Source of the DNA: Bacillota bacterium
GTDB lineage: Bacteria > Bacillota > Clostridia > Oscillospirales > Acutalibacteraceae
Assembly (NCBI GenBank): GCA_023458755.1
Contig: JAEWYE010000051.1
Coordinates: 45,253-109,252 of the forward strand
Reading direction: 5' to 3'
Length of the DNA: 64,000 nt
Below are positions 42,068 through 50,978 of the stretch, one piece after another (position 1 is the first letter of the stretch; each line of letters begins with the position of its first letter). Both the position numbers and the translations under genes were made by a program. The notes under the pieces were generated by a model that had not been told where the DNA came from, ran no database searches, and saw only the letters and a list, made by a program, of their open reading frames with translations.

Positions 42068-43246
42068 CTATTTTACCAGTATTTCTGACTCAACCGCAAT
42101 ATCCTTTCGGCACTTGCAAGCCAAGGTTAAGGCATAAACTCCGTTTTGCACCGTTGCATTTTTGGTGCTGGAAAGAATCGCCGCATTTTTAAGCTGCGTT
42201 TTTTGCAGTTCTGCCAATTTTTGCTCTGCCTGCCGCGCTGCTTCTTGCTGGGTTAGCGTAATGGTTTTGGTTTGCTGCTCTGTCCATGTTTCGGTACATA
42301 CGCTCAAAGGCAAGGTAGAATTTCCAGCTTTTGCGGAACTGACTGAAACCTCACATTTGTAGTTGCCCTGCGGGACTCCCACAAATGTCAGCGGCACCGG
42401 AATCCCGAAGAGTTTAGCACTTCGCCTTGTTACCACTTTGCCGGTAAAAATGGTCTGCGTTTGTTTAAGCGGGACTTCCGCTTTCAGCGTTTCGGTTGTT
42501 TCCGCGATTATCTTTGCCGACGCGTGTTTGAGTGAATTGCCGCCGAACGCGTCTTCCACTATGCCGCTTACCAGAAGCTGTCCTTCGACTACGGCGTCCC
42601 CCTCTTTCACAAGCGCTTTGCCGTCAAAAACGTCCATATGAATAATCTGACCGCTTTGTGCGGCTTTTATATTGCAGATTTTGTTTTTATCGACGAGCGG
42701 AGGAATCTGCACCTTTTCCTGCAGCTCAATCGTGACCGTACAGCCGCGCGTATTTACCGAAAGCCAGCTTACATTCGGCAACCGGCGCATCATTTGCTGT
42801 TGGAGCTGCTTCGCGTTGATATCTTTTTTTGCTGTGCCGGGCACAAGCCCAAGTTCCGCGGCGACACGGCTGACTTCTTCGGTTGAGGTAACGGTATTTC
42901 CTTTTATATCTACACTCCATACGGAAAGGGAAAGTAGGGAAAATAAAAGCGCAAACACAATCGCGCCCACAAAAATTCCTTTTTTATTGCTGCACTTTTT
43001 CAGCAGAAACGGCAAACCGTGCCGTTTTTTGACACGCAGTTTAGAGCCCGCCTTGCGCGCAAGCGGGCGCAGCGAACGGTATTCGGATACATTGACGGAT
43101 GCATACAGCACACCGTCTTTCTTTTTCATATTCCACAAACTGATGCCAAAGCGCGCGGTGAAATTCAAAAAGCGCTCCGGATACCCGCCGTGTACACAAA
43201 AATCAACATACCCCCAGAACCAACGGATAATTTTTAACGCAATCAT
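42068..43246 (-). CDS. yqfD: Sporulation protein YqfD
   Basis: 392 residues. The cytoplasmic N-terminus (YVDFCVHGGYPERFLN) precedes one transmembrane helix (about residues 89-112), then a POTRA-like extracellular part (DIKGNTVTSTEEVSRVAAEL) and a beta-rich region. YqfD is a sporulation stage IV-type protein. ATG with GAGGTG upstream. Sits between yqfC and phoH as in Bacillus. Confidence 0.93.
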   Translation of the reverse strand: MIALKIIRWFWGYVDFCVHGGYPERFLNFTARFGISLWNMKKKDGVLYASVNVSEYRSLRPLARKAGSKLRVKKRHGLPFLLKKCSNKKGIFVGAIVFALLFSLLSLSVWSVDIKGNTVTSTEEVSRVAAELGLVPGTAKKDINAKQLQQQMMRRLPNVSWLSVNTRGCTVTIELQEKVQIPPLVDKNKICNIKAAQSGQIIHMDVFDGKALVKEGDAVVEGQLLVSGIVEDAFGGNSLKHASAKIIAETTETLKAEVPLKQTQTIFTGKVVTRRSAKLFGIPVPLTFVGVPQGNYKCEVSVSSAKAGNSTLPLSVCTETWTEQQTKTITLTQQEAARQAEQKLAELQKTQLKNAAILSSTKNATVQNGVYALTLACKCRKDIAVESEILVK

Positions 43247-43255
43247 GGCTTCACC

Positions 43256-43543
43256 TCATGTGATAAACTCAATACCGGTCAAAAAGCCTTCGACGATTAG
43301 GGAATCGGCAGTCAGGCATTTAATATTCAGTCCTCTGCCGGTAAACCGCACAATCTGCTTCCCCGTTTTTATGCGAACCACATCGCTGTCATATTCCAGC
43401 ACGCCGCTGCAGCCGTCCACTACCACTTCGCGGTTTCCGTTAATCTCCATATGCGAGGCGCCCATATACATGGCTCCCGGTATTGCAAGCCTGCCCGCCG
43501 CCTGAAGCGTTTTGCTCTGTTCCGGCACTTTCTTCTTTTTCAT
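43256..43543 (-). CDS. yqfC: Sporulation protein YqfC (YabP family)
   Basis: 95 residues. Mostly beta strands with EINGNREVVVDGCSGVLEYD and ADSLIVEGFLTGIEF, the YabP/YqfC pattern. Required for sporulation in relatives, mechanism unknown. ATG 43543 has AAAGGG 11 nt upstream; the ORF begins earlier at a GTG that overlaps this site. Followed by yqfD after 9 bases. Confidence 0.92.
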   Translation of the reverse strand: MKKKKVPEQSKTLQAAGRLAIPGAMYMGASHMEINGNREVVVDGCSGVLEYDSDVVRIKTGKQIVRFTGRGLNIKCLTADSLIVEGFLTGIEFIT

Positions 43544-43718
43544 AGGTATGACCACCCTTTCGCGGAAGAACGGGAGTTTTTTAAAACGACGCGTGTTTTC
43601 CCATTAAGTTCTATGCGGAACGGGCAATAAAAATCACTCTCCGGCATATATATCCTTTGGGATAAGTATTGAAAAACAAATTCTCAAAGAGTAATCGGTG
43701 AAAGGAATGGTCATACGA

Positions 43719-44840
43719 ATGAAGCTTGCCAAACCGATGCGAATCGGAAAGTATATTCTTCTGCTGCTCGCAGCCACAGCCGCTGCATGGGGACTGCTCG
43801 TTTACCCCACCGCCGCGTCTGAGGGCGGCACACGCGGGCTCGGCTATTGTTTGGATATTTTGATTCCGTCGTTATTTCCGTTTATGGTTTTGTCCACCTT
43901 CCTGGTAAAATCGGGACTTTCTGAAAAAATCGGCAAAGTGATTGAGCCGGTCGTACGTCTGCTTTTCCATTTGCCCGGCTGTGCGGGCGCAACGATTTTA
44001 ATGAGTATCATCGGCGGTTATCCGGTGGGAGCGCGCGGTATCGCCGCGTTGTATGAGAGCGGCAGCATAACGGAAAAAGAAGCACAGCGCATGCTTTGCT
44101 TTTGCGTGAACGCGGGGCCTGCGTTTGTCATCAGTGTGGTCGGAAGCGGGCTGTTGGGAAGTCCCGCCGCGGGCGTTATTCTGTTTTGCGCGCAGATTAC
44201 CGTTTCCCTGCTGCTTGGAATCGTGGTCGGCCTGTTTTCACGAAAAGCGAAACCTGCAAAACGCCCCCCGCCGCGCAGAACATCCGGCCCCGCACTGATT
44301 GAGTCCGCTTCGGATGCCGCGCGCGGCATGACCGCGATGTGCACCTTTGTTCTGCTGTTTGCGGTACTGCTCTCCGTTTTGCGTGAAAGCGGATTTGCCC
44401 AGTTCTTTTGTGCCACACTGCTCCGAATGGGTGTGTCAGCTCCTACCGCCGCTTGTCTGTTATCAATCCTGCTGGAGGTAACCGGCGGCTGCTACGACGC
44501 CACCTCGCTGGGTGCGTCCTTCGCGCTGATTTCCTTTGCAGTCGGTTGGGGCGGAATCTGCGTGCATTTTCAAGTTCTGTCCTCCGTAACCAAAATCCGC
44601 GTTTCACGCATCCGCTTCACTCTATTCCGTCTACTGCACGGCGTACTTGCCGCTGTAATCGCCAATTTTTTCTATTCGATTTCTCCCGAAACCAAAGAGG
44701 TATTCAGCAATACCGCAAGACGGCTTCAGCCGGATTTTTCCGCCTCGGCGCCAGCCGCGGGAGCGTTGATTTTGCTCTGCATTGTGTTCCTTTTATGCTT
44801 TCCGAAGGAGACTGATTTAAGCGAGCGGACAGCAAAATGA
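43719..44840 (+). CDS. ylbJ: Sporulation integral membrane protein YlbJ
   Basis: 373 residues, about eight to ten helices with two gate-type repeats: IPSLFPFMVLSTFLVKSG, then IIGGYPVGARGIAALY, and a second half with AACLLSILLEVTGGC. YlbJ is a nucleoside-recognition/gate-family protein needed for a normal spore cortex. ATG 43719 has AAGGA 12 nt upstream; GTG 43698 with AAAGAG is an alternative. Divergent from yqfC-yqfD, so the 43544-43718 gap should hold two promoters, probably for a sporulation sigma factor; I could not fix them. Confidence 0.92.
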   Translation: MKLAKPMRIGKYILLLLAATAAAWGLLVYPTAASEGGTRGLGYCLDILIPSLFPFMVLSTFLVKSGLSEKIGKVIEPVVRLLFHLPGCAGATILMSIIGGYPVGARGIAALYESGSITEKEAQRMLCFCVNAGPAFVISVVGSGLLGSPAAGVILFCAQITVSLLLGIVVGLFSRKAKPAKRPPPRRTSGPALIESASDAARGMTAMCTFVLLFAVLLSVLRESGFAQFFCATLLRMGVSAPTAACLLSILLEVTGGCYDATSLGASFALISFAVGWGGICVHFQVLSSVTKIRVSRIRFTLFRLLHGVLAAVIANFFYSISPETKEVFSNTARRLQPDFSASAPAAGALILLCIVFLLCFPKETDLSERTAK

Positions 44841-45020
44841 AATTGTTCCGCGAAAAAGTGGAATTCCGTAGAAAAAAATGATAGAATAGATAAGTACATA
44901 GACACATACTGGACTTTTTGCAAGTATTTTGTAAATTGCCGACAGAAAGTACCAGGTTGAAACCTTATAGCGATGCTGGTAAATAGAACGATATTCATAA
45001 AAAACAGGAGTTGTAACATC

Positions 45021-45230
45021 ATGAGACAAAAATTATTCGGCAGTCAGATTGAACCGAACTGCGAATACTGCAGCCATAGTTCCGGAGCGGAAGGTTCTGA
45101 TGCGTGTTCTATGGGACGTTCAATTGACAGCAACGGCAAATGCCGGCACTTTGCATATGACCCACTGCTGCGAAACCCCAAAAGCGCCCCGCCCCTGCGC
45201 GAATATGATGAAAATGATTTTAAACTGTAA
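45021..45230 (+). CDS. Small four-cysteine protein, unknown
   Basis: 69 residues, not recognised. Cys14-x2-Cys17, Cys29 and Cys41 (CEYCSHS, ACS, KCRHF) suggest one metal site, probably zinc. The C-terminus is Pro-rich then acidic (PPLREYDENDF). ATG 45021 has AGGAG 10 nt upstream; the ORF is open further up but without a ribosome site. It lies next to the IS200-type remnant and after ylbJ. Good codon use and a proper start make it a likely real gene. Confidence 0.72.
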   Translation: MRQKLFGSQIEPNCEYCSHSSGAEGSDACSMGRSIDSNGKCRHFAYDPLLRNPKSAPPLREYDENDFKL

Positions 45231-45239
45231 TACGAAGTC

Positions 45240-45715
45240 AAAACCTTCGGCTAAGCCGGAGGCATGATTAAGCCCTAGAAGGGCATATTACGAACAATAC
45301 CCCTAAAGGGATCCCGAAAAGGTCTGCTCGCGTGTCTATCAATTATCATAAGGTTACTTTTTCCTTTGAGATACCCCATAATCTGTGCTACGCTATATTT
45401 AGGTGGAATACTTATCAACATATGTATATGATTGGGGTAAGCGTTCGCCTCTATTATTTCTACACTTTTTTGCTCACACAGCTTTCTGAGTATTTGTTCT
45501 ATGCCTCTGTAGATTACTTGTTTACGATATTTTGGCGCAAATACAATATGGTATTGACATCTCCATTCGGTATGTTCTAAACTATTTATGTCTTTCATTA
45601 TAAAGACCTCCTCGATATTTTTGTTAGGTTGGCAGACCGTAACTTTAATATATCGGGGAGCTTTATTTTTGTCCATAGCTTAAGCTTTTTTCCCACCAGC
45701 AGAGCTGGTGGATTT
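45240..45715 (-). mobile_element. IS200/IS605-type insertion sequence, internally deleted
   Basis: Bounded by two subterminal hairpins typical of single-strand transposing IS200 elements: CCACCAGC-AGA-GCTGGTGG (45693-45711) on the left end (upstream of tnpA) and CCTTCGGC-TAA-GCCGGAGG (45244-45262) on the right. A third hairpin, GCCCT-AGA-AGGGC (45272-45284), covers the tnpA stop. At about 470 bp it is shorter than the usual 0.7 kb. There is no accompanying tnpB. Confidence 0.75.
45275..45598 (-). pseudogene. tnpA: TnpA transposase of IS200 type, catalytic Tyr region deleted
   Basis: 107 residues versus about 150 normally. The N-terminal HUH domain is intact (EWRCQYHIVFAPKYRK and the HUH motif in YPNHIHMLISIPP). 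After GYLKGKSNLMIIDRHA the sequence jumps to DPFRG and stops. The helix with the nucleophilic tyrosine (normally in a G-Y-Y-V segment) is missing. The reading frame is kept across the junction, so this looks like an internal in-frame deletion. The protein should not cut DNA. ATG 45598 is the usual family start (MKDINSLEHTEW). Confidence 0.82.
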
Positions 45716-45730
45716 TATTCCATTTAAAAA

Positions 45731-45770
45731 GACCGTCTTACAGCGATTTTTCAATCGTAATAAGACGGCC
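45731..45770 (-). terminator. Terminator of the ech-hyp operon
   Basis: GACCGTCTTA (45731-45740) pairs with TAAGACGGCC (45761-45770), with inner GCGAT/ATCGT pairing. On the minus strand TTTTTAAATG follows. It lies 18 bases after the hypE stop. Confidence 0.88.
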
Positions 45771-45788
45771 TTTCTTATAAATATGTTT

Positions 45789-46778
45789 TTAGCAGATTCT
45801 TGGAAGTCCCTCGCCGTACAGCTCGGTAACAATTCTGGTTCCGCCGATTGCGGTTTTCAGCAAAACCTTCCCCGGCTCCTCCGCGATGACTTTACCGATA
45901 ATGGCGGCATTTTCGCCGTATTTGCTGTGCCGAATACATTCGAGTGCCTTTTCCGCGTCCTCCTCGGCAACCACAACGGTCATTTTACCTTCGTTGCCCA
46001 TGTAAAGCGGGTCAAGTCCCAAAATACCGCAGAATCCGCGCACCTGTTCGGATACGGGGAGTTTTGGTTCCTCCAGTTCAATGCCGCATTGTGAGGCGGA
46101 CGCAAATTCATTCAGAACCGTAGCAAGCCCGCCGCGCGTAACATCACGCATGGCCCTCACGTTTACATGGTTCTGCTTTAATGCGTCTACCATTTCGTTG
46201 AGCGGCGCACAGTCGCTTTGAATCGTGTTTTGGATATTCATCCTTGCGCTTAAAATTGCCGCGTGGTGGTCGCCCAGATTGCCGGAAACGAGCACGGTGT
46301 CCCCCGCCTTACAGTTGGCGGCTCCGAAAAGTCTTCCCTGCGGCGGCAGGAATCCGACACCGGCCGTGTTAATATACAGTCCGCCTTTTCCCTCAACCAC
46401 CTTGGTATCGCCCGCGACGATGGTCACGTTCGCTTCCTTTGCGGTCAAAGCCATAGAAGCCACAAGCTTTTCAAGTTCTTCGGTATCACAGCCTTCTTCC
46501 AGAATAAAGCCGCAGGTTAAGTATTTTGGCACCGAACCGCTCATTAATAGATCATTCACCGTGCCGCATACCGCCAGTCTGCCGATATCTCCGCCTGCAA
46601 ACACGACCGGCGTTACCACAAAGCTGTCGGTGGTCATGGCGAGATTTGCGGCACCTTCCACGACGGAGGAATCCTCCATTTGTGCCAATACGGGATTGTT
46701 GAAATGCTTTGCGAATATATTGGCAATCAGTTCAGAAGTGGATTTTCCGCCGCTCCCGTGTGCCATTGTAATCTTCAT
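45789..46778 (-). CDS. hypE: Hydrogenase maturation protein HypE
   Basis: 329-residue PurM-like ATPase that dehydrates a carbamoylated C-terminal cysteine to thiocyanate, the cyanide donor for the NiFe site. HGSGGKSTSELI is the N-terminal signature, and the C-terminus ends in PRIC with the reactive cysteine. ATG 46778 is 8 nt after AAAGGA; ATG 46787 abuts the site. Last gene of the hydrogenase operon. Confidence 0.97.
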   Translation of the reverse strand: MKITMAHGSGGKSTSELIANIFAKHFNNPVLAQMEDSSVVEGAANLAMTTDSFVVTPVVFAGGDIGRLAVCGTVNDLLMSGSVPKYLTCGFILEEGCDTEELEKLVASMALTAKEANVTIVAGDTKVVEGKGGLYINTAGVGFLPPQGRLFGAANCKAGDTVLVSGNLGDHHAAILSARMNIQNTIQSDCAPLNEMVDALKQNHVNVRAMRDVTRGGLATVLNEFASASQCGIELEEPKLPVSEQVRGFCGILGLDPLYMGNEGKMTVVVAEEDAEKALECIRHSKYGENAAIIGKVIAEEPGKVLLKTAIGGTRIVTELYGEGLPRIC

Positions 46779-46812
46779 CTTGCTCATCCTTTCGCTGCCG
46801 TTGTTGGGAAGT

Positions 46813-47850
46813 TCAGCGTTTGTTTACATAATAATTATGACAGCTGCCCTCGGCGGAAACCATACACGCCCCCTGCGGGGACTGCGGCGTACACACCCGA
46901 CCGAACAGCGGACATTCATTGGGCAGTGTTTCACCGATAAGCACCTTTGCACAACGGCAGTTTGGATTATGCCCCTTATCCTCATCGAGATTCATACTGC
47001 CCGCGTCAAACGCGAGATATTCGTCGCGCAGCCGCATACCGGAATCGGCAATGCTGCCAAGACCGCGCCAGGCGGCATTGCAGGGCACAAAATATTGCTG
47101 AACCTTTTGCTGTGCCAGTTCATTGCCGCGCGCCGTTACCGCGGTCGGATAAAAATTCTTGACCGCCGCCTTGCCGCGCAGTTTGACAAGCGCATAAATA
47201 GCCGATAAAATCTGCTCGCCTTCAAACCCGGCAACCACAAAGGGAAGCCCAAATTTTTTTGAAAGGCCGATATAACTGTCACTTCCGGTAATCACGCTCA
47301 CGTGCCCGGGGGCGATAAATCCATCTATATTGGTTTGATTCGTACAAATCCAGTCAATCGCGGGGGGCATTGTTTTAAGCGAAGTTAATATTTTTAGATT
47401 TCCAACCTTGCGTTTGATGGCTTCTTCCAGCAGAATCGCGTAAATCGGCGTGGTTGTTTCAAATCCAACGGCGGCAAACACATAGGTTTTTTCCGGATTG
47501 GCCTGCGCCAGCGCAAGGGTATCCATCGGTGAATACACCATCTGCACATGACCGCCCTCAGCCTTTGCGTCATATAAACTGCGGCTGCTGCCCGTCACAC
47601 GAAGCATGTCGCCGAAGCTGACCACCACATGCTCCGGCTTCATGGAAAGCTCGACAAGCCGATCGATATAAGCGGTAACCGTCACGCATACCGGACAGCC
47701 CGGCCCGGAAATCAAACGGATTTTCGGCGAAAGCATACCGGCAATGCCGCAGTGCGAAATCGCGGCGGTATGCGTGCCGCAAACCTCCATCAAACGGACG
47801 GACGGGCCGTCATACTCCCTTAGATATTGTTTCACATCGTCATTTGTCAT
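46813..47850 (-). CDS. hypD: Hydrogenase maturation protein HypD
   Basis: 345-residue iron-sulphur scaffold that with HypC assembles the Fe(CN)2CO unit. Motifs are MEVCGTHT, GPGCPVCVT, AVGFETTTP and the C-terminal 4Fe-4S ligands in NECPLFGRVCTPQSPQGACM. Overlaps the hypC stop by 4 bp. Full length. Confidence 0.98.
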   Translation of the reverse strand: MTNDDVKQYLREYDGPSVRLMEVCGTHTAAISHCGIAGMLSPKIRLISGPGCPVCVTVTAYIDRLVELSMKPEHVVVSFGDMLRVTGSSRSLYDAKAEGGHVQMVYSPMDTLALAQANPEKTYVFAAVGFETTTPIYAILLEEAIKRKVGNLKILTSLKTMPPAIDWICTNQTNIDGFIAPGHVSVITGSDSYIGLSKKFGLPFVVAGFEGEQILSAIYALVKLRGKAAVKNFYPTAVTARGNELAQQKVQQYFVPCNAAWRGLGSIADSGMRLRDEYLAFDAGSMNLDEDKGHNPNCRCAKVLIGETLPNECPLFGRVCTPQSPQGACMVSAEGSCHNYYVNKR

Positions 47851-48059
47851 GCGTTTTCAACTTCCTCAAACAATTCCTGAAGCATATCGCCTTCCTCTTG
47901 GGAAAGCACCTGCAAAATACAGCCGGCATGCACCAAGACATAATCGCCCGGTTTTACCTGAACCAAACCGGCCTGTGCCTGTACCGTATTGCCGCTGAAA
48001 TCCACAGTGGCGATGGTTCCGTTTACTTTGAGCACTTTGCCCGGTAAAGCAACACACAT
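47847..48059 (-). CDS. hypC: Hydrogenase maturation chaperone HypC
   Basis: 70 residues. MCVALPGKVL puts the essential Cys at position 2, which fixes the start at ATG 48059 (GGAG 6 nt upstream) rather than the longer ORF. It carries the iron unit from HypD to the hydrogenase large subunit. First gene of hypC-hypD-hypE. Confidence 0.97.
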   Translation of the reverse strand: MCVALPGKVLKVNGTIATVDFSGNTVQAQAGLVQVKPGDYVLVHAGCILQVLSQEEGDMLQELFEEVENA

Positions 48060-48129
48060 AAAAAACTCCGTTTCTCCGCGCAACTCAAGGATAAAATAAA
48101 CAATCGGGATTTTTACGCGGATATATTAC

Positions 48130-48170
48130 CGAATGTTTTATAATGACTGTTGAATAAATTTGTAATTTAA
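48130..48170 (-). promoter_or_regulatory. Possible internal promoter for hypCDE
   Basis: On the minus strand TTACAA, about 17 bp, TATAAA, within the 320-bp hypF-hypC gap. Modest match; the gap otherwise holds only repeat copy C. Confidence 0.35.
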
Positions 48171-48190
48171 AATGTTTTCAAATTCTACCC

Positions 48191-48270
48191 AACTGTTGCG
48201 CGCTCCCGCGCGCCAGTTGAGGGAGTGAGGGCGGCTTCGCCGCCCTTTTTCGCTCCGCTAGGGCGCAAGG
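48191..48270 (+). repeat. GC-rich intergenic repeat, copy C (fullest)
   Basis: Order: AACTGTT, hairpin GCGCG-CTCC-CGCGC, AGTTGAGGGAGTGA, hairpin GGGCGGC-TTC-GCCGCCC, TTTTT, CGCTCCGCTAGGGCGCAAGG. The second hairpin plus T run looks like an intrinsic terminator reading rightwards, against the hyp genes. Nearly identical to copy D in reverse. Confidence 0.85.
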
Positions 48271-48380
48271 TTTTGAACGATTTTTTTGCAAAAAGCTTAA
48301 CAAAAATCATGAATTCTTAAGATTTCCTCGTAATATCTCTAAATTTGCTCGTAAGCTAATTATTCAGTACATATTATTTA

Positions 48381-50621
48381 TCAGTCTATCTGGGAACAAA
48401 GAAAAGCCTGTCCCAAACAGATTCCGCCGTCGTTCGTTGGTACAGCGGAATTGAGGAAGACCTCAAAACCGGCCTCTTTCAGCTTTTGCACACAGCCCTG
48501 CGCCAAAAGCAAATTACCGAAAACACCGCCGCTCAGCGCAGCCCTGTTTTCGCCGCTCTGCTCGCGAATATGTCTGCAAACCTCCGATACCATCTCACAG
48601 ATGGCTTCATGAAAGCCCAATGCCAGCGCGTTTTTATCCGCCCCGCTTTGAAGAGCCAAAAGAATCTCCTTGAGCAAATTGACCGGACTTACCGTACTTT
48701 TCAATGTATCATACTCTACCGTAAAATGCAAGGGATAGGCAACCGTCCCGTTTTTTATGGCCTGCGCCGCCGCGTTTTCCAACGCAATAGCACATTCTCC
48801 CTCATACGTATTGGCATTTCGAATGCACAAAATTGCGCTGACGGCATCAAACAGCCTGCCCATACTGGAGCTTAGCTGCGTATTGATATTCTGCGCAAGT
48901 GCCGCCTGAATGACGGGGAAACGTTCATCCGTTCCCTGTGTTCCAATAGAAGTCAAGTAGCAGTCCGCGGTTAACATGGCATCCTTTGCCGCCGCGTCCC
49001 CTCCGCAAAGCTTCACGTAGCGTAAATGCGCGCTCCGTTCAAACTCGGCACCCCTGCACAGCAGAAACTCGCCGCCCCAAACGCAGCCGTCCGTCCCGTA
49101 ACCCGTGCCGTCAAAGGCAACCCCGATACATCCGCTTAAATTGTGTTCTGCCATAACGGAAGCGATGTGCGCGTGATGGTGCTGGATTTTCAGCAATTTT
49201 GTGCCGGGATTTTGCTGAACAAGCTCTTGCGCAAAAAGTGAAGTATGGTAATTGGGATGCAAATCGCAAGCAATCAATTTTGGGTCGATTCTGAAAATCT
49301 GCCGCATACGTGCCAAATTCTTTTCATACACCCGCAAAACCTCATAATGCTCCATATCGCCGAAATACTGGCTCAAATAGGCACGGTCATTCCGATACAG
49401 ACAAAAGCTGCTTTTCAAATCTCCGCCCATAGCAAGTACCGGACACTTCGTGCCTCTCTGCAAGTAAAGAGGCAGCGGCACATAGCCCCGGCTTCGGCGG
49501 ATGACCTGCGGCGACCCGTTTACCACCCGTGCAACGGAATCGTCCAATGGGATTAAAATCCGCCGCAAGTTATACAAAACTCCGGCAAGATACTGGGAAC
49601 GCAGCTTCAGCATATCCTCATCCCACGTGATAATCGGTTCCGAAGTCAGGTTTCCGCTTGTCATGACGAGCGCGCCGCAGGTATCCGTGAGCATCTGATG
49701 CAAAGGCGTATAGGCTAAAAACGCACCCAAAAATCGGCTTTCCCCGCTCACGCCGTCACAAAACACCTGCTTTTTGATAGGGAGCAGTACAATCGGACGG
49801 GCGGTGGATACCAGCAATTTTTCTTCTTCCGCGCTGATTTCGCAGATTTCTCTGCACGCTTCCACGGAAGAAAACATAATCGCAAACGGCTTTTTATCGC
49901 GGTGCTTGAGCAGACGCAGGTTTTCAACCGCCTGCGCGTTATAAGGCGAACAGGCGAACTGATAGCCGCCGATGCCTTTTACCGCAAGCACCCCGCCGTT
50001 TTGCAGCAGTTCAACCGCCGTTGTGAAGGCTTCTTCCTTATGGCTGATTCCGTTCGGCGTGTGTAAAATGAGCTGCGGGCCGCAGTCGTGACAAGAGATG
50101 GTCTGCGCATGGCGGCGGCGGTCATCACCGGTATACTCTTTTTTACAGCTTTCGCACATGGGGAAGTCGCTCATTGTGATATTTTCGCGGTCATAGGGAA
50201 GTGCGTCGATGATGCTGTAGCGCGGACCGCACGCCACACAACTGATGAACGGATAGCGGTAACGGCGGTTTTGGGGCGAATACAGTTCTTTCCGGCAAGT
50301 TTCACACATCGGCAAATCCGGCGGAATAACCGGCGTTTCCTCAGTTTCTTTATTGCTCGGAACAATTTGAAAATCCGGGAAAGTCTGCTCCGGTATCGTT
50401 TGTGTCAAAACCTGCATGACATCTGCGCCCATGGGCTGCTGCGACTTAAGGCGATGAACGAATTCGTCCACCGCCTCTTTTTCACCGTTGGCTATAATTT
50501 GAACGACACCGCCGCTGTTTAACACAGTGCCGGTAATCCCCAATTTTTCAGCAAGACGCGCTGTAAACGGGCGATAGCCCACTCCCTGCACAATGCCCAG
50601 AACTGTAATGGAAACGGTCAT
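48381..50621 (-). CDS. hypF: Carbamoyltransferase HypF
   Basis: 746 residues. N-terminal acylphosphatase domain (GIVQGVGYRPF), two zinc fingers (CETCRKE...CVACGP; CESCKKE...CHDCGP), a YrdC-like domain that makes carbamoyl-AMP (KGIGGYQFACSPYN) and a C-terminal Kae1-like domain (KIQHHHAHIASVMAEH, FDGTGYGTDG). It transfers carbamoyl to HypE. Overlaps the hypA stop by 4 bp. Confidence 0.98.
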   Translation of the reverse strand: MTVSITVLGIVQGVGYRPFTARLAEKLGITGTVLNSGGVVQIIANGEKEAVDEFVHRLKSQQPMGADVMQVLTQTIPEQTFPDFQIVPSNKETEETPVIPPDLPMCETCRKELYSPQNRRYRYPFISCVACGPRYSIIDALPYDRENITMSDFPMCESCKKEYTGDDRRRHAQTISCHDCGPQLILHTPNGISHKEEAFTTAVELLQNGGVLAVKGIGGYQFACSPYNAQAVENLRLLKHRDKKPFAIMFSSVEACREICEISAEEEKLLVSTARPIVLLPIKKQVFCDGVSGESRFLGAFLAYTPLHQMLTDTCGALVMTSGNLTSEPIITWDEDMLKLRSQYLAGVLYNLRRILIPLDDSVARVVNGSPQVIRRSRGYVPLPLYLQRGTKCPVLAMGGDLKSSFCLYRNDRAYLSQYFGDMEHYEVLRVYEKNLARMRQIFRIDPKLIACDLHPNYHTSLFAQELVQQNPGTKLLKIQHHHAHIASVMAEHNLSGCIGVAFDGTGYGTDGCVWGGEFLLCRGAEFERSAHLRYVKLCGGDAAAKDAMLTADCYLTSIGTQGTDERFPVIQAALAQNINTQLSSSMGRLFDAVSAILCIRNANTYEGECAIALENAAAQAIKNGTVAYPLHFTVEYDTLKSTVSPVNLLKEILLALQSGADKNALALGFHEAICEMVSEVCRHIREQSGENRAALSGGVFGNLLLAQGCVQKLKEAGFEVFLNSAVPTNDGGICLGQAFLCSQID

Positions 50622-50959
50622 TCAGCCTCAATGTCCTCTATTTCGATTTCGGTGCCGATTTTGCTCGGCTGTCCCTCGGTGCCGCATTTCGGACACTCGT
50701 AATGCAGCAGCCTGCGCGGAAATACTTCGCCGCATTTGGGGCACTGCAGCATGGATTTCACTTCTTTGATGCAGACTTCTGCCCCTTCGCAGATGGTGCC
50801 TGCGGAAACCTCTTTGAAGTACATGCGAATACTGTCGGCCGAGTAGCCTGAGCTTTCGCCCACGATAAGATGGATTTTGGTAACCTTGTTTTTGCCCATT
50901 TCCTTGGCTTTTTCGGTTCCAAAGTTCACCATGTCAACTGCTTTATGATAATCGTGCAT
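50618..50959 (-). CDS. hypA: Hydrogenase nickel-insertion protein HypA
   Basis: 113 residues. The nickel ligand His2 is present (MHDYHKAV), and a zinc site is formed by LQCPKCGE and YECPKCGT. Length matches the family. ATG 50959 is 8 nt after AAAGGAG; upstream ORF codons overlap echF and are spurious. hypB, the GTPase partner, is not in the window. Confidence 0.93.
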   Translation of the reverse strand: MHDYHKAVDMVNFGTEKAKEMGKNKVTKIHLIVGESSGYSADSIRMYFKEVSAGTICEGAEVCIKEVKSMLQCPKCGEVFPRRLLHYECPKCGTEGQPSKIGTEIEIEDIEAE

Positions 50960-50978
50960 CGGGATTTCTCCTTTATTG

